Assembly: GCA_031256235.1 (NCBI GenBank)
Contig: JAIRQZ010000017.1
Span: 1-45,145, forward strand
Reading direction: 5' to 3'
Source of the DNA: Christensenellaceae bacterium
GTDB taxonomy: Bacteria; Bacillota; Clostridia; Christensenellales; UBA1242
DNA: 45,145 bases
In this document: positions 35,675-44,160 of the stretch, one piece after another
How positions within the stretch are numbered: position 1 is the stretch's first letter
How the letters are laid out: the number at the start of each line of letters is the position of its first letter
Program-made: the position numbers and the translations under genes
The notes under the pieces: model-generated
Databases searched by the model: none
The model's input: only the letters and a program-made list of their open reading frames with translations
What the model was told of the DNA's origin: nothing

Positions 35675-36400
35675 ATGCAAATTGAATTTATACCAGTGAA
35701 GACCCGCATTGTGATGCCACCCGCCGACCCGATTTGGGACATCATCGATGGGCTTGACGTCCGCGACGGCGACATAGTTTTCATCACAAGCAAAATCTTG
35801 GCAATTCATCAAGGCCGATGTATAAAACAAGGAAGCACAAGTAAACAGAAACTTATTGAACAAGAATCCACGCACTTCTTGCCATACAGGCACCCAGACG
35901 GGTTCGACATAAGTTTGGCGATTGTAAACAACACCTTGATGCCGGCGGCAGGCATAGACGAAAGCAACGCAGACGGCCATTACATTTTGTTGCCGGAAAG
36001 AATTGATGAACTTTGCAAAGAAATTCGGTCAAGATTAATTAAAAAGCACAAGGTCAAAAACCTTGGTATTGTCTGCACGGACAGTCACACGACGCCACTT
36101 AGATGGGGCGTGACAGGGATTACCATGGGCTTGTCGGGCGTAAACCAACTTAACGACATTCGTGGCAGTAAAGACATCTTTGGTCGAACCATGCACGTCA
36201 CAAAGGTCAACCTTGTCGACCCTCTAACTTCTATGGCCGTTTTAATCATGGGCGAATGCGCGGAGCAAACGCCTGTTGTTATTTTGCGGAACTATAAAGG
36301 TATTCCTTTTGATGCAAACGGAAGCATGAAAGATTTTAAAATTTGCTCCGAGACCGACATTTACAAACCACTCTTGGATGTTTTCAAGAAGAAAACTTGA
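35675..36400 (+). CDS. CofE-like (F420-0:gamma-glutamyl ligase superfamily) protein
   Basis: DVRDGDIVFITSKILAIHQGR, AAGIDESNADGHYILLPERID, TDSHTTPLRWGVTGITMGLSG. Confidence 0.8.
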   Translation: MQIEFIPVKTRIVMPPADPIWDIIDGLDVRDGDIVFITSKILAIHQGRCIKQGSTSKQKLIEQESTHFLPYRHPDGFDISLAIVNNTLMPAAGIDESNADGHYILLPERIDELCKEIRSRLIKKHKVKNLGIVCTDSHTTPLRWGVTGITMGLSGVNQLNDIRGSKDIFGRTMHVTKVNLVDPLTSMAVLIMGECAEQTPVVILRNYKGIPFDANGSMKDFKICSETDIYKPLLDVFKKKT

Positions 36401-37898
36401 CCCTGAATCCGTTGAATTTCACGATGTTGAATATGTGACAAAGTGCCAAGAAAACGACCAATGTCGCGGTCCCGCACAGGGTAAGGCTTGCGAACAACCC
36501 GATATAAGGCAACAAAATCCCATATGTGAACAGCCCAAGTAAAACGCTTGGAATGCACAGCAGGGCAAAGGTAAGGGTTTGGCTTATGACAGTTATAACT
36601 ATGCCTTTGCTTGTAAGTCGGGCGATAAGAACAAGGTTCAAAATGCTCGCGATGCTCATGCACGCGCCCATGCCGACGACAAGTGCGCCTATGCCGATGA
36701 ACTTTGGCAAAAACCAAACCGAGGCGAACAGTGCCACCGCGCCAATTCCGTAGTTTTTCATGGCGGCGGTTTCGCGGCCAAGGCTGTTCAAAATCGCGTT
36801 GGTAATTTGCGACAATGAAATCGGTATCATCGCCCAAGCGAATTGTGAAAGATAAATCCCGCTTACGGCCTCGGCATAAAGAAACGTCCCGATACCTTCG
36901 CCAAGCGCAATGAAAGCAGGCAACAACAGGAAGTTTATAAACAAGGTGAACTTAAGGGCGTTACGAACTTGGTGCGATACCTTGTCATTATTCTTGTCCG
37001 TGTACGCGGAACTTAACTCTGGCACAAGGGCAGTGGACAACGAACTTATAACCGTTTGTGGGATTGTCAACAATGGATAGGTCATACCGATAAGAACACC
37101 GAATGCGCTCAAGGCCGCCGCAGACGTCCACCCGGCGCTTATAAGTCGCATTGGGATTGCAACGGCTATAATTGGCATGGCAAAACTTGAAAGCAACCGC
37201 ATACCCGTGATTGGCGCGGCGCTTTTAAAAAGAGGCTTGTACTGTGTGCGCGCCGTATTTGTCTTGTCCGCATCAATCTTGCGCGCCTTAAAGTACATGA
37301 ACGCGACGATTATTGCCGCCAAAAAGAACGCGACGGTATAACTTAACGCCGCGATTTGCGCCAAGTCGACGAACAGGAACGCGAGGGCAAGCATCACCAC
37401 AAACATAATGATGCGGATGATTTGCTCCATTAACTCGGTTACGCCAAGCAAAAAGTATCGACGCTCGCCCCACCATACGGCGCGAATAACGCAATAGCAA
37501 CTTGCCGCAAAGACCGAGGGCACAAGGACAATCAAAATCGATATACATCGGGCATCGGTGAATAGTTTGCCAAGTAATGTATGTCCCGCGAACAAGATTC
37601 CGCACGCAAGCAAACTTAAAGCCATGCTTATGCAAAGCCCCGCGACAACCACGCCACCTGATTGCTTTGTGGCGACGCGTTTTGAAATCGCCAACGGCAG
37701 TCCCGAGGCAACCAACGTCAAAAAGACCGTGAAAAATGACAACGCGATTTGGTATATGCCAAGCATCTCGGGTCCAAGGATGCGCGACAAAAATATTCGG
37801 AACAAAAACCCGATTGCGCGTGTTAAAACGGCGAACACAGTAATAAGTGCTACCGAACTTGCAAAGGTGCCTGCCGCATTTTTGGTCTTGCCCCGCAT
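36384..37898 (-). CDS. SpoVB/MurJ-like polysaccharide flippase (MATE/MOP family)
   Basis: MRGKTKNAAGTFASSVALITVFAVLTRAIGFLFRIFLSRILGPEMLGIYQIALSFF; start placed at 37898. Confidence 0.85.
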   Translation of the reverse strand: MRGKTKNAAGTFASSVALITVFAVLTRAIGFLFRIFLSRILGPEMLGIYQIALSFFTVFLTLVASGLPLAISKRVATKQSGGVVVAGLCISMALSLLACGILFAGHTLLGKLFTDARCISILIVLVPSVFAASCYCVIRAVWWGERRYFLLGVTELMEQIIRIIMFVVMLALAFLFVDLAQIAALSYTVAFFLAAIIVAFMYFKARKIDADKTNTARTQYKPLFKSAAPITGMRLLSSFAMPIIAVAIPMRLISAGWTSAAALSAFGVLIGMTYPLLTIPQTVISSLSTALVPELSSAYTDKNNDKVSHQVRNALKFTLFINFLLLPAFIALGEGIGTFLYAEAVSGIYLSQFAWAMIPISLSQITNAILNSLGRETAAMKNYGIGAVALFASVWFLPKFIGIGALVVGMGACMSIASILNLVLIARLTSKGIVITVISQTLTFALLCIPSVLLGLFTYGILLPYIGLFASLTLCGTATLVVFLALCHIFNIVKFNGFRVKFSS

Positions 37899-37908
37899 AT
37901 TAATGAGT

Positions 37909-38079
37909 ATGTTAATAAAAATTAAATTAGACGGCACCAGTTCCCTAATCGACATCGCGCGAACTTGCAAAGTGGCTCCATGTCAAATTCTTATCGTTAA
38001 CGGTGTGCAAAATGAAATCGAGTTAATGGAAAAAGCCGAAATCTTCGTTCCTGTCTCGACAGGGCATATGGTTATTTGA
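37909..38079 (+). CDS. Small LysM-like protein (56 aa): MLIKIKLDGTSSLIDIARTCKVAPCQILIVNGVQNEIELMEKAEIFVPVSTGHMVI
   Basis: GTSSLIDIARTCKVAPCQILIVNGV...IFVP follows the LysM pattern; diverges from the flippase 10 nt away. Confidence 0.5.
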   Translation: MLIKIKLDGTSSLIDIARTCKVAPCQILIVNGVQNEIELMEKAEIFVPVSTGHMVI

Positions 38080-38512
38080 AATAATACAATTTATTATCGG
38101 GGTCGCGTAATTCAATTTGCCCCTTTTTGTTGATGCTATAAGGGTTAGGAGTCCAGTTCGCCTTTGCGTTGTCGCGTTGCAAAACATTGTTGTCCCCGAT
38201 AATTCGGTACATATCTTGGTATTCAAAGGCATAGGCCTTTTTGCCAACTTTTTTCCAAGTCCCAATGCCAACAAACTCATTGTTACCGCGATAAACAACT
38301 TGGAAAGAAAAAGTCCCGTTTTTGTGCAACCAAAGTTTCGATCCCTTGTAATCCGAAGCACGGCGTTGCTCTGTATCATTGCCTGCAAGGGCGCGGATGG
38401 TCATATAGTCGGGGCGGGTAACAAGGACGGTCGCCGTGACAATGCCTCCGATAATGACAAGGATAAGTATGGCGCACAAAATAAACTTCTTACTATGAAA
38501 AAGTGCTATCAT
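38072..38512 (-). CDS. Hypothetical N-terminally TM-anchored protein, 146 aa
   Basis: TM FILCAILILVIIGGIVTATVLV then a soluble domain; 4-nt overlap with the upstream gene. Confidence 0.7.
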   Translation of the reverse strand: MIALFHSKKFILCAILILVIIGGIVTATVLVTRPDYMTIRALAGNDTEQRRASDYKGSKLWLHKNGTFSFQVVYRGNNEFVGIGTWKKVGKKAYAFEYQDMYRIIGDNNVLQRDNAKANWTPNPYSINKKGQIELRDPDNKLYYFK

Positions 38513-39045
38513 GATTGCACCTCGCGCAAAAATGACATTACAACGGTGTTCTCGCGGTAAAGTTCCTCGACTGGAGGCGCGGCATGTTCGTCGCTTGACA
38601 CGGTTACCTTGTAATTGACCGTGGAGGTAAAGATTATTCTGTCCTCGGTCGTGTAAACCTTGTACTCGCGGATGTCACCGTCATAAAGATGTCGGATTGT
38701 TGCGTTAAGGCTGGCTTTGTTGCGTTTTATGTGCGTGACAACAAAAAGCATCTCGGTACGCTTTGCGCCGTGCTCAAAGGTAATGCGAAAGTTTTTAAAG
38801 TTATTTTCAAAAGCGCAATATGACGCGTCATTTGTCTTAAGGCCGATAATTTCGCTTGTGGGCATTCCCGTGACCGCATGAGGATAACGGAACAAGCCGT
38901 TGCGCATAGATTTAATTTGGTAATGTTGGTCAATCTTTACTTCGGGGCCAGGCACTGGCTTGGGTTTAAGCCAACTGTACGCGCCAAAACCCAGACCAGA
39001 AACCACCAGTACCATAACAATGACGAACGGAAGCCATTTTTTCAT
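38509..39045 (-). CDS. Hypothetical N-terminally TM-anchored protein, 178 aa
   Basis: TM LPFVIVMVLVVSGLGFGAYSWL; strong predicted promoter. Confidence 0.7.
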   Translation of the reverse strand: MKKWLPFVIVMVLVVSGLGFGAYSWLKPKPVPGPEVKIDQHYQIKSMRNGLFRYPHAVTGMPTSEIIGLKTNDASYCAFENNFKNFRITFEHGAKRTEMLFVVTHIKRNKASLNATIRHLYDGDIREYKVYTTEDRIIFTSTVNYKVTVSSDEHAAPPVEELYRENTVVMSFLREVQS

Positions 39046-39051
39046 CGCTTC

Positions 39052-39080
39052 ATTTTAAACCATTTTACGTAATAAGTCAA
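39052..39080 (-). promoter_or_regulatory. Predicted promoter TTGACT-17-TAAAAT-6 nt-ATG (39045)
   Basis: Boxes 39075-39080 and 39052-39057. Confidence 0.6.
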
Positions 39081-39082
39081 AC

Positions 39083-42001
39083 TTATTTATCCATGCGACG
39101 TGCGCTTCTGTCGTCGCTTGCGTACGAAGTGTGGTGTTTGTCTATATGAAGGCGGAATGTATATTTGCGCAACAGGAATCCAGCGATGGCGACAAGGATT
39201 GTAACGGCCATAATAAGTGACGGAGCAATAACCCACCATTGAACGGGTGCCCGCGGGCCTTTGGTGGTGTCTTCTTGAGGGACATATGACTCGGTAATAA
39301 AGGCAGCGTAGATTGCATCTTTGTATTGTTCTTTGGCGTCAAGGAAATCCTGTTCTTCGATTTGTTTAAGCTTAATATCGCGGATGTAAATTTCACCCGT
39401 GACCGCCATGAATTCGTCGCCGAATGCGATTTTAAGGGTAAGGTCGCCGTCTTGGTCGGGGCGGACGTAAAAGACAAGTTCAGTAAAGCCGTCTTCGTCC
39501 AAAACTTCCATGTCCTTGACGTCTTCGTATTTGATGTTTTTGATTCCGCCCTCAAAGCCGTCCAAGGTAAAATTCAAACCGTATTCGTGGTCGTCGGGGC
39601 TGTCGATTGAAAGCCCGCGGAAGTCATTTATGTCATTGCTGTCGGTAGGGTATTCAGGCACGCAAAGGTGATACGCTTTCAGGTTGTCGACGATTTTCAC
39701 TTTCAATCGGTATTCGTAAAAACTTCCGCCACTGATTGATTCGGTGAATGTGTTAACGGCGGACGAGGCCATGGAAGCGTTATTATTACGTATGAAAAGG
39801 CTGTCGCCCAACAATGTAAGTTGCGCGCCCGCGCCCTCGAAAAACTTTAATGGGTTGGCCAAGTCGGTTTTGACTGCATCGGACGGGATGTCCTTGTCGG
39901 TTTGGTTGAAAAGCACATTATCAATAAAGACGATGGCTGCGGGGCTGTTGCTGGTTTCGGTTCCAAGGCTAAATACAAGGCTTAACTCGTGGTTCGCTAT
40001 GACCGACGCATTTATCGCGAAAGTATAATGTTCCCAATCGGTTGATACAATACTGTGGCTTCCGCCTCTTGATTTTGAAAGGTCAAGTTTTGATATCTCA
40101 CGGCCTTTAACAAAGGCTGAAACGCTGAACACAAGGCCGTCGGCGGGAATGTATTGTCGCATGATGTCAAAGGAAACAAGATTTGTCACACCCGAACCAA
40201 GTGCGATTGCTGGGCTTGTCAATGTCTGCCAAGCACGGCCCTTGTTTTGCATCATATATACGTTGTTGTTGGGGCTTGCACCACCAATGATGCCAGGGCA
40301 AACGGTCGCAATGCCATAGTTACTGGGCTCGCCGACGCCTGCGTTCGCATAACGCGTCCAATGTTCAAGTTCCGTGTTAACAATACCGCTTAATACCAAA
40401 TCATCATTACCCTCGGCGTAATTAAGTTCCCAATCTTTGGCTTTCAATGGGTAAGGGCTTTCGACCGAGCGTATTGTGCCCAAATTAAAGTACGAATTCG
40501 CAATGCTTGACGTGGCGGTGCTTGTGTCAAGCAAGATGCTGTTCTCGGTAAGTCCCTGACCGTGTTTTTCAAAATATTCTTGGGATATGCGATTGATTTT
40601 GAAACTTGACGGGTCAATGATTACATAGTCGTTTGCAGGGCTGTCCTGTTGACCGACCCAAAACTCGATATCGCAAAGCGCGTCGTAATAATTTTCGCCC
40701 GTCAAAAAGAAAGTATTAATGTTCCATCCATTAAGTTCAAGTTTGTTTGAAATAGTAAGTGATTTGTGGCCCGAGTCAAAAAACTCATCGGCCTTCTTAT
40801 CGCGCCACTGGGTATCGCGGATACGCATGCTTGAATTAACGCCACTGTATGCAAGGCTATAAAAACTTAACATGTATATTTGGTGACGGCGGATAAGAAA
40901 CGGCTCGGATAACTTAATACTTGCCTCACCATTGTTCGCGGCAATCAACATTAAATCGGCAACCCCAGATTTTTTCGGAAGATTTATATAATCGACATCT
41001 TCAAAATTTAAAAGGGCAGGGATGCTTGAACTCGAGATACTGGGGCGCGAGTATGTCCCGAATAACTCGGTGTCAACGGTCTGTTTTGGGTCAACAACGT
41101 TGCGCTCGAAAGTAACGCCATGGTCTTCGGCAATTTTAAAGTTGTTCTCAATCACATCTTTGCTTTCCAAATCAAGCAACATCTTAAGATGTGACTCACG
41201 TGTGTCGGCCATTTCTTCGGCATAGATTCGGTCAAAGGTTTCAAGGTTGACTTGGTCAATGCGAGGGTTTTGGAAGTATATAGCGCCACGGCTTTCGGCG
41301 GTCATCGAGCCCAAATACAAACCAAGTTTAAAACTACGTGTCTCCATAACATCGGTTTTGACAAAAAACTGGGCAGTCTTCCACGAACTTTGGTTTACAA
41401 GTCCAGGGTTGCCCTCGGCGGCGTAACTTACTTGGGGTAAATCGATTTTTGGGATAAAGTTGTCGTCAAATTCTTCTTCAGGAATCAAGTAAAACGCCCC
41501 AAAGCCTTGAACCGCGTAAAAGTCTACACTTACGACATAGTAACTGTCGGCTTGGAACTCGGTATTTGGGCTTGTGAAACTTGCGGTTGACGCAGTAGCC
41601 TCGTGCAGGTTGTTCGAAATAAAGAACACAGTATCATTCCCGATATTCATAGGCGGAGTCTTAAGATATGACAAGTCGCGTTTGATGTAATCGGATTTGA
41701 ATCTGCTGAATTGGCGTAAATTCAACGCCCCACCGATAGTGGTGGTATCGGTGGCCTTTTTATCCCACCCGCTTATGTCGGCCGAAAAGACAAACCCGTT
41801 CGCGCTTTCCTTTGCCAAATTGGCATTGTTAAGTTCGACTGACCTTGTCGTAAAAATGGTTTGTGACTGTTCTGGGGCAAGATATGAAAAGCCTGCATTC
41901 TTATTATATTTGGGGTTTGTCGCGCCCAACGCAAAAGGCAATGCCCCTATAATAAGGACAACGCTTACAACTGTGGCAAGGTTTCTTTTGAAGCGGAACA
42001 T
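39083..42001 (-). CDS. Large surface protein (972 aa) with signal segment, CBM/jelly-roll-like beta domains and a C-terminal TM anchor
   Basis: N-terminal FKRNLATVVSVVLIIGALPFALGA; C-terminal WWVIAPSLIMAVTILVAIAGFLLRKYTFR; repeated beta-rich segments. Confidence 0.8.
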   Translation of the reverse strand: MFRFKRNLATVVSVVLIIGALPFALGATNPKYNKNAGFSYLAPEQSQTIFTTRSVELNNANLAKESANGFVFSADISGWDKKATDTTTIGGALNLRQFSRFKSDYIKRDLSYLKTPPMNIGNDTVFFISNNLHEATASTASFTSPNTEFQADSYYVVSVDFYAVQGFGAFYLIPEEEFDDNFIPKIDLPQVSYAAEGNPGLVNQSSWKTAQFFVKTDVMETRSFKLGLYLGSMTAESRGAIYFQNPRIDQVNLETFDRIYAEEMADTRESHLKMLLDLESKDVIENNFKIAEDHGVTFERNVVDPKQTVDTELFGTYSRPSISSSSIPALLNFEDVDYINLPKKSGVADLMLIAANNGEASIKLSEPFLIRRHQIYMLSFYSLAYSGVNSSMRIRDTQWRDKKADEFFDSGHKSLTISNKLELNGWNINTFFLTGENYYDALCDIEFWVGQQDSPANDYVIIDPSSFKINRISQEYFEKHGQGLTENSILLDTSTATSSIANSYFNLGTIRSVESPYPLKAKDWELNYAEGNDDLVLSGIVNTELEHWTRYANAGVGEPSNYGIATVCPGIIGGASPNNNVYMMQNKGRAWQTLTSPAIALGSGVTNLVSFDIMRQYIPADGLVFSVSAFVKGREISKLDLSKSRGGSHSIVSTDWEHYTFAINASVIANHELSLVFSLGTETSNSPAAIVFIDNVLFNQTDKDIPSDAVKTDLANPLKFFEGAGAQLTLLGDSLFIRNNNASMASSAVNTFTESISGGSFYEYRLKVKIVDNLKAYHLCVPEYPTDSNDINDFRGLSIDSPDDHEYGLNFTLDGFEGGIKNIKYEDVKDMEVLDEDGFTELVFYVRPDQDGDLTLKIAFGDEFMAVTGEIYIRDIKLKQIEEQDFLDAKEQYKDAIYAAFITESYVPQEDTTKGPRAPVQWWVIAPSLIMAVTILVAIAGFLLRKYTFRLHIDKHHTSYASDDRSARRMDK

Positions 42002-42010
42002 GATGTGTCT

Positions 42011-42040
42011 AGTATCTCACAAACCCCGAACAAAATGCAA
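42011..42040 (-). promoter_or_regulatory. Predicted promoter TTGCAT-18-GATACT-9 nt-ATG (42001)
   Basis: Boxes 42035-42040 and 42011-42016. Confidence 0.45.
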
Positions 42041-42052
42041 GTAGTATTTTTA

Positions 42053-42081
42053 TTGACAAAATTCGCATTTTGTGGTATATT
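42053..42081 (+). promoter_or_regulatory. Predicted promoter TTGACA-17-TATATT
   Basis: Boxes 42053-42058 and 42076-42081. Confidence 0.65.
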
Positions 42082-42100
42082 AACGATGGAGAAAATTTTT

Positions 42101-42601
42101 ATGTCGTCAAAAACAAAACAAAAAGCACGAAAGAACCTCGACAACCGCAATCTCAAGAACAACAAGCACAAAAAGTTCAATCCTGTTATTAATGATGACG
42201 AAGCAGTTCGCCCTGATATGACTGGTTTTTATATCGAAATGGAGGAACACTTCCAAAAAAATCCTGAAGAAGTCGCACGTCTCAGGGAATGGGAGGCGGA
42301 AAACAAAAAGGCAGCCGAAGAAAAAGAAATTGAAGAAGCATTAAAGAAAGACCACGTTTACGATTGTGGCGGTGATTTGTCCCAAGACGAAATCGACGCC
42401 GTGCTTGAAGGCCGAATTGAATTTGACGAATTTGAAAAGAATTTCAAAAAACAAAACCCCGAATACACTGGGTACCACCCGCATCTTCCTTCGTATCTTA
42501 TCTTTAAACAAGTCCAAAGCGGCGAATACAAAGGTTACGAATACGAACGCGTACCGTGCCCGGCAAAGAAAACACAAGAATCCACAATCGACGAAAAATA
42601 A
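42101..42601 (+). CDS. Hypothetical charged soluble protein, 166 aa
   Basis: MSSKTKQKARKNLDNRNLKNNKHKKF...; GGAG 9 nt upstream of ATG 42101 (alternative ATG 42086). Confidence 0.7.
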   Translation: MSSKTKQKARKNLDNRNLKNNKHKKFNPVINDDEAVRPDMTGFYIEMEEHFQKNPEEVARLREWEAENKKAAEEKEIEEALKKDHVYDCGGDLSQDEIDAVLEGRIEFDEFEKNFKKQNPEYTGYHPHLPSYLIFKQVQSGEYKGYEYERVPCPAKKTQESTIDEK

Positions 42602-42609
42602 GTTGGGTA

Positions 42610-42638
42610 TTTACATTTACAAAATAATGGGCTAGGCT
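42610..42638 (+). promoter_or_regulatory. Predicted promoter TTTACA-17-TAGGCT-7 nt-ATG (42646)
   Basis: Boxes 42610-42615 and 42633-42638. Confidence 0.45.
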
Positions 42639-42645
42639 GTTACAT

Positions 42646-44160
42646 ATGGAAACTTTGCAAACTTACGCCTTATTTGAAGTCGGCACGACGCACGTGCGTT
42701 TGACCTTGGCCAAAGGTGTCCCTGGCGAGTATTACTATGTATACAAGATGCTTTCCGAAGCCATCCACATCAACCAACATATTGAAAACGACGGCATGAT
42801 AAAATCCGCAAAGATTCATGAAGTCGTTACTATCTTAAGAATGTACAAAAAGATTTGCTATGCCGAGGGTGTAAGGAATTATTCCGCCGTTGCCGCTGAA
42901 AATTTAACCAATGCCAAAAACTATCGCAGTTTCATCGACGAATTGGGCGCAAGCATTGACCAAGACTTCAAACTGCTGACCGAAACCGAAGAAACAAATG
43001 CAATCTACACCGCGGTTGTAAACACAACAAACGTCGCAAAAGGCGTCATCATCAATGTGTCAAGTTTCTCGACACGCATAATTCACTACAGCCGTCGCAT
43101 GATTCTGGACTCGGTCACAATCCCGTTCGGCTCGGTATCTCTGTTCCAAAAAGCCGAACACATGCCACCCGTCGCGACCGACCTGTTTAAAAAAGAACTT
43201 GAAAAATCCGCACCGTTTCTAAAAAACCTTGATGCCGAAACCCAAATCGTCGGGGTAGGCGATGTCATGGCCTCTTTCGGTAAAATTTCGCGTAAAATGA
43301 AAAAATATCCGCTTGATATCGAAAACGATTACGTCGCTGACAAGTCCACATTCAACGAAGTCTTCCAATTCATATCAAGCCTTGACATGGAAAAGCGTCA
43401 AAAAATCAAGGGCATCTCAAACCACAGTTCACGTACAATCCTTTGCGGTATGTGCATCATTGATGCAATGTTCCGCCACAGCCACGCCAACGAAATCGTC
43501 ATTGCCTCGGCATTCCGTAACATCGGCCTCTTGTTCAACACCGTGATTCCTTCAACGGCGGAAAAACCCATAAGCGATTTGTTAACCTACAGCCTCGACA
43601 GGATTTTCGGAATGAAAGGTATCGACAAAGACGCCGCCCGCAGGCATTACGATTTGGCCTCCTTACTATTCAAACAAATCCGAGTTTTACATAAACTTCC
43701 GCGCACCTACGCAAAGGTTCTTCGTATCGCCTCAAGCCTCTATTACGCGGGAGGCTATGTAAACAACTATCACGCAATCTTGTCGGCCCCGCTTTTGGGC
43801 GTCACGCACAAAGAAATCGTGTTGGCCGCCTTCGCCGCATCCTTCAAAAAGTGGGAAGACTTCAACCTTGCCGAATGGATTAAGTACAAAGAAATGGTCA
43901 CCGACGAAGATTTGGAAGCCGTGCGCAAAATTTCCATGATACTCGCGGTCGCTGAAGCGTTTGATATCCGAGGCAAAGAAATTATCAAGGACGTGTCCTG
44001 CGATGTCTTGGGCGACTCTGTAATCTTGAAACTAATCGTCGATACCGACACAAGCGTCATAAGAAACGACATAGGCGTCGCCGATGTGGAAATCTTCCAC
44101 GCGAAAAAGTACGCAAAAGAATTCCAAAACACATTCAAAAAATCCCTGGAGTTACTGTGA
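42646..44160 (+). CDS. Degenerate Ppx/GppA-like (exopolyphosphatase-fold) protein
   Basis: YALFEVGTTHVRLTLAK, SAVAAENLTNAKNYRSFIDEL, LLTETEETNAIY, and GVIINVSSFSTRIIHY at the DIGGGSTE position; C-terminal helical HD-like region. Confidence 0.75.
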   Translation: METLQTYALFEVGTTHVRLTLAKGVPGEYYYVYKMLSEAIHINQHIENDGMIKSAKIHEVVTILRMYKKICYAEGVRNYSAVAAENLTNAKNYRSFIDELGASIDQDFKLLTETEETNAIYTAVVNTTNVAKGVIINVSSFSTRIIHYSRRMILDSVTIPFGSVSLFQKAEHMPPVATDLFKKELEKSAPFLKNLDAETQIVGVGDVMASFGKISRKMKKYPLDIENDYVADKSTFNEVFQFISSLDMEKRQKIKGISNHSSRTILCGMCIIDAMFRHSHANEIVIASAFRNIGLLFNTVIPSTAEKPISDLLTYSLDRIFGMKGIDKDAARRHYDLASLLFKQIRVLHKLPRTYAKVLRIASSLYYAGGYVNNYHAILSAPLLGVTHKEIVLAAFAASFKKWEDFNLAEWIKYKEMVTDEDLEAVRKISMILAVAEAFDIRGKEIIKDVSCDVLGDSVILKLIVDTDTSVIRNDIGVADVEIFHAKKYAKEFQNTFKKSLELL

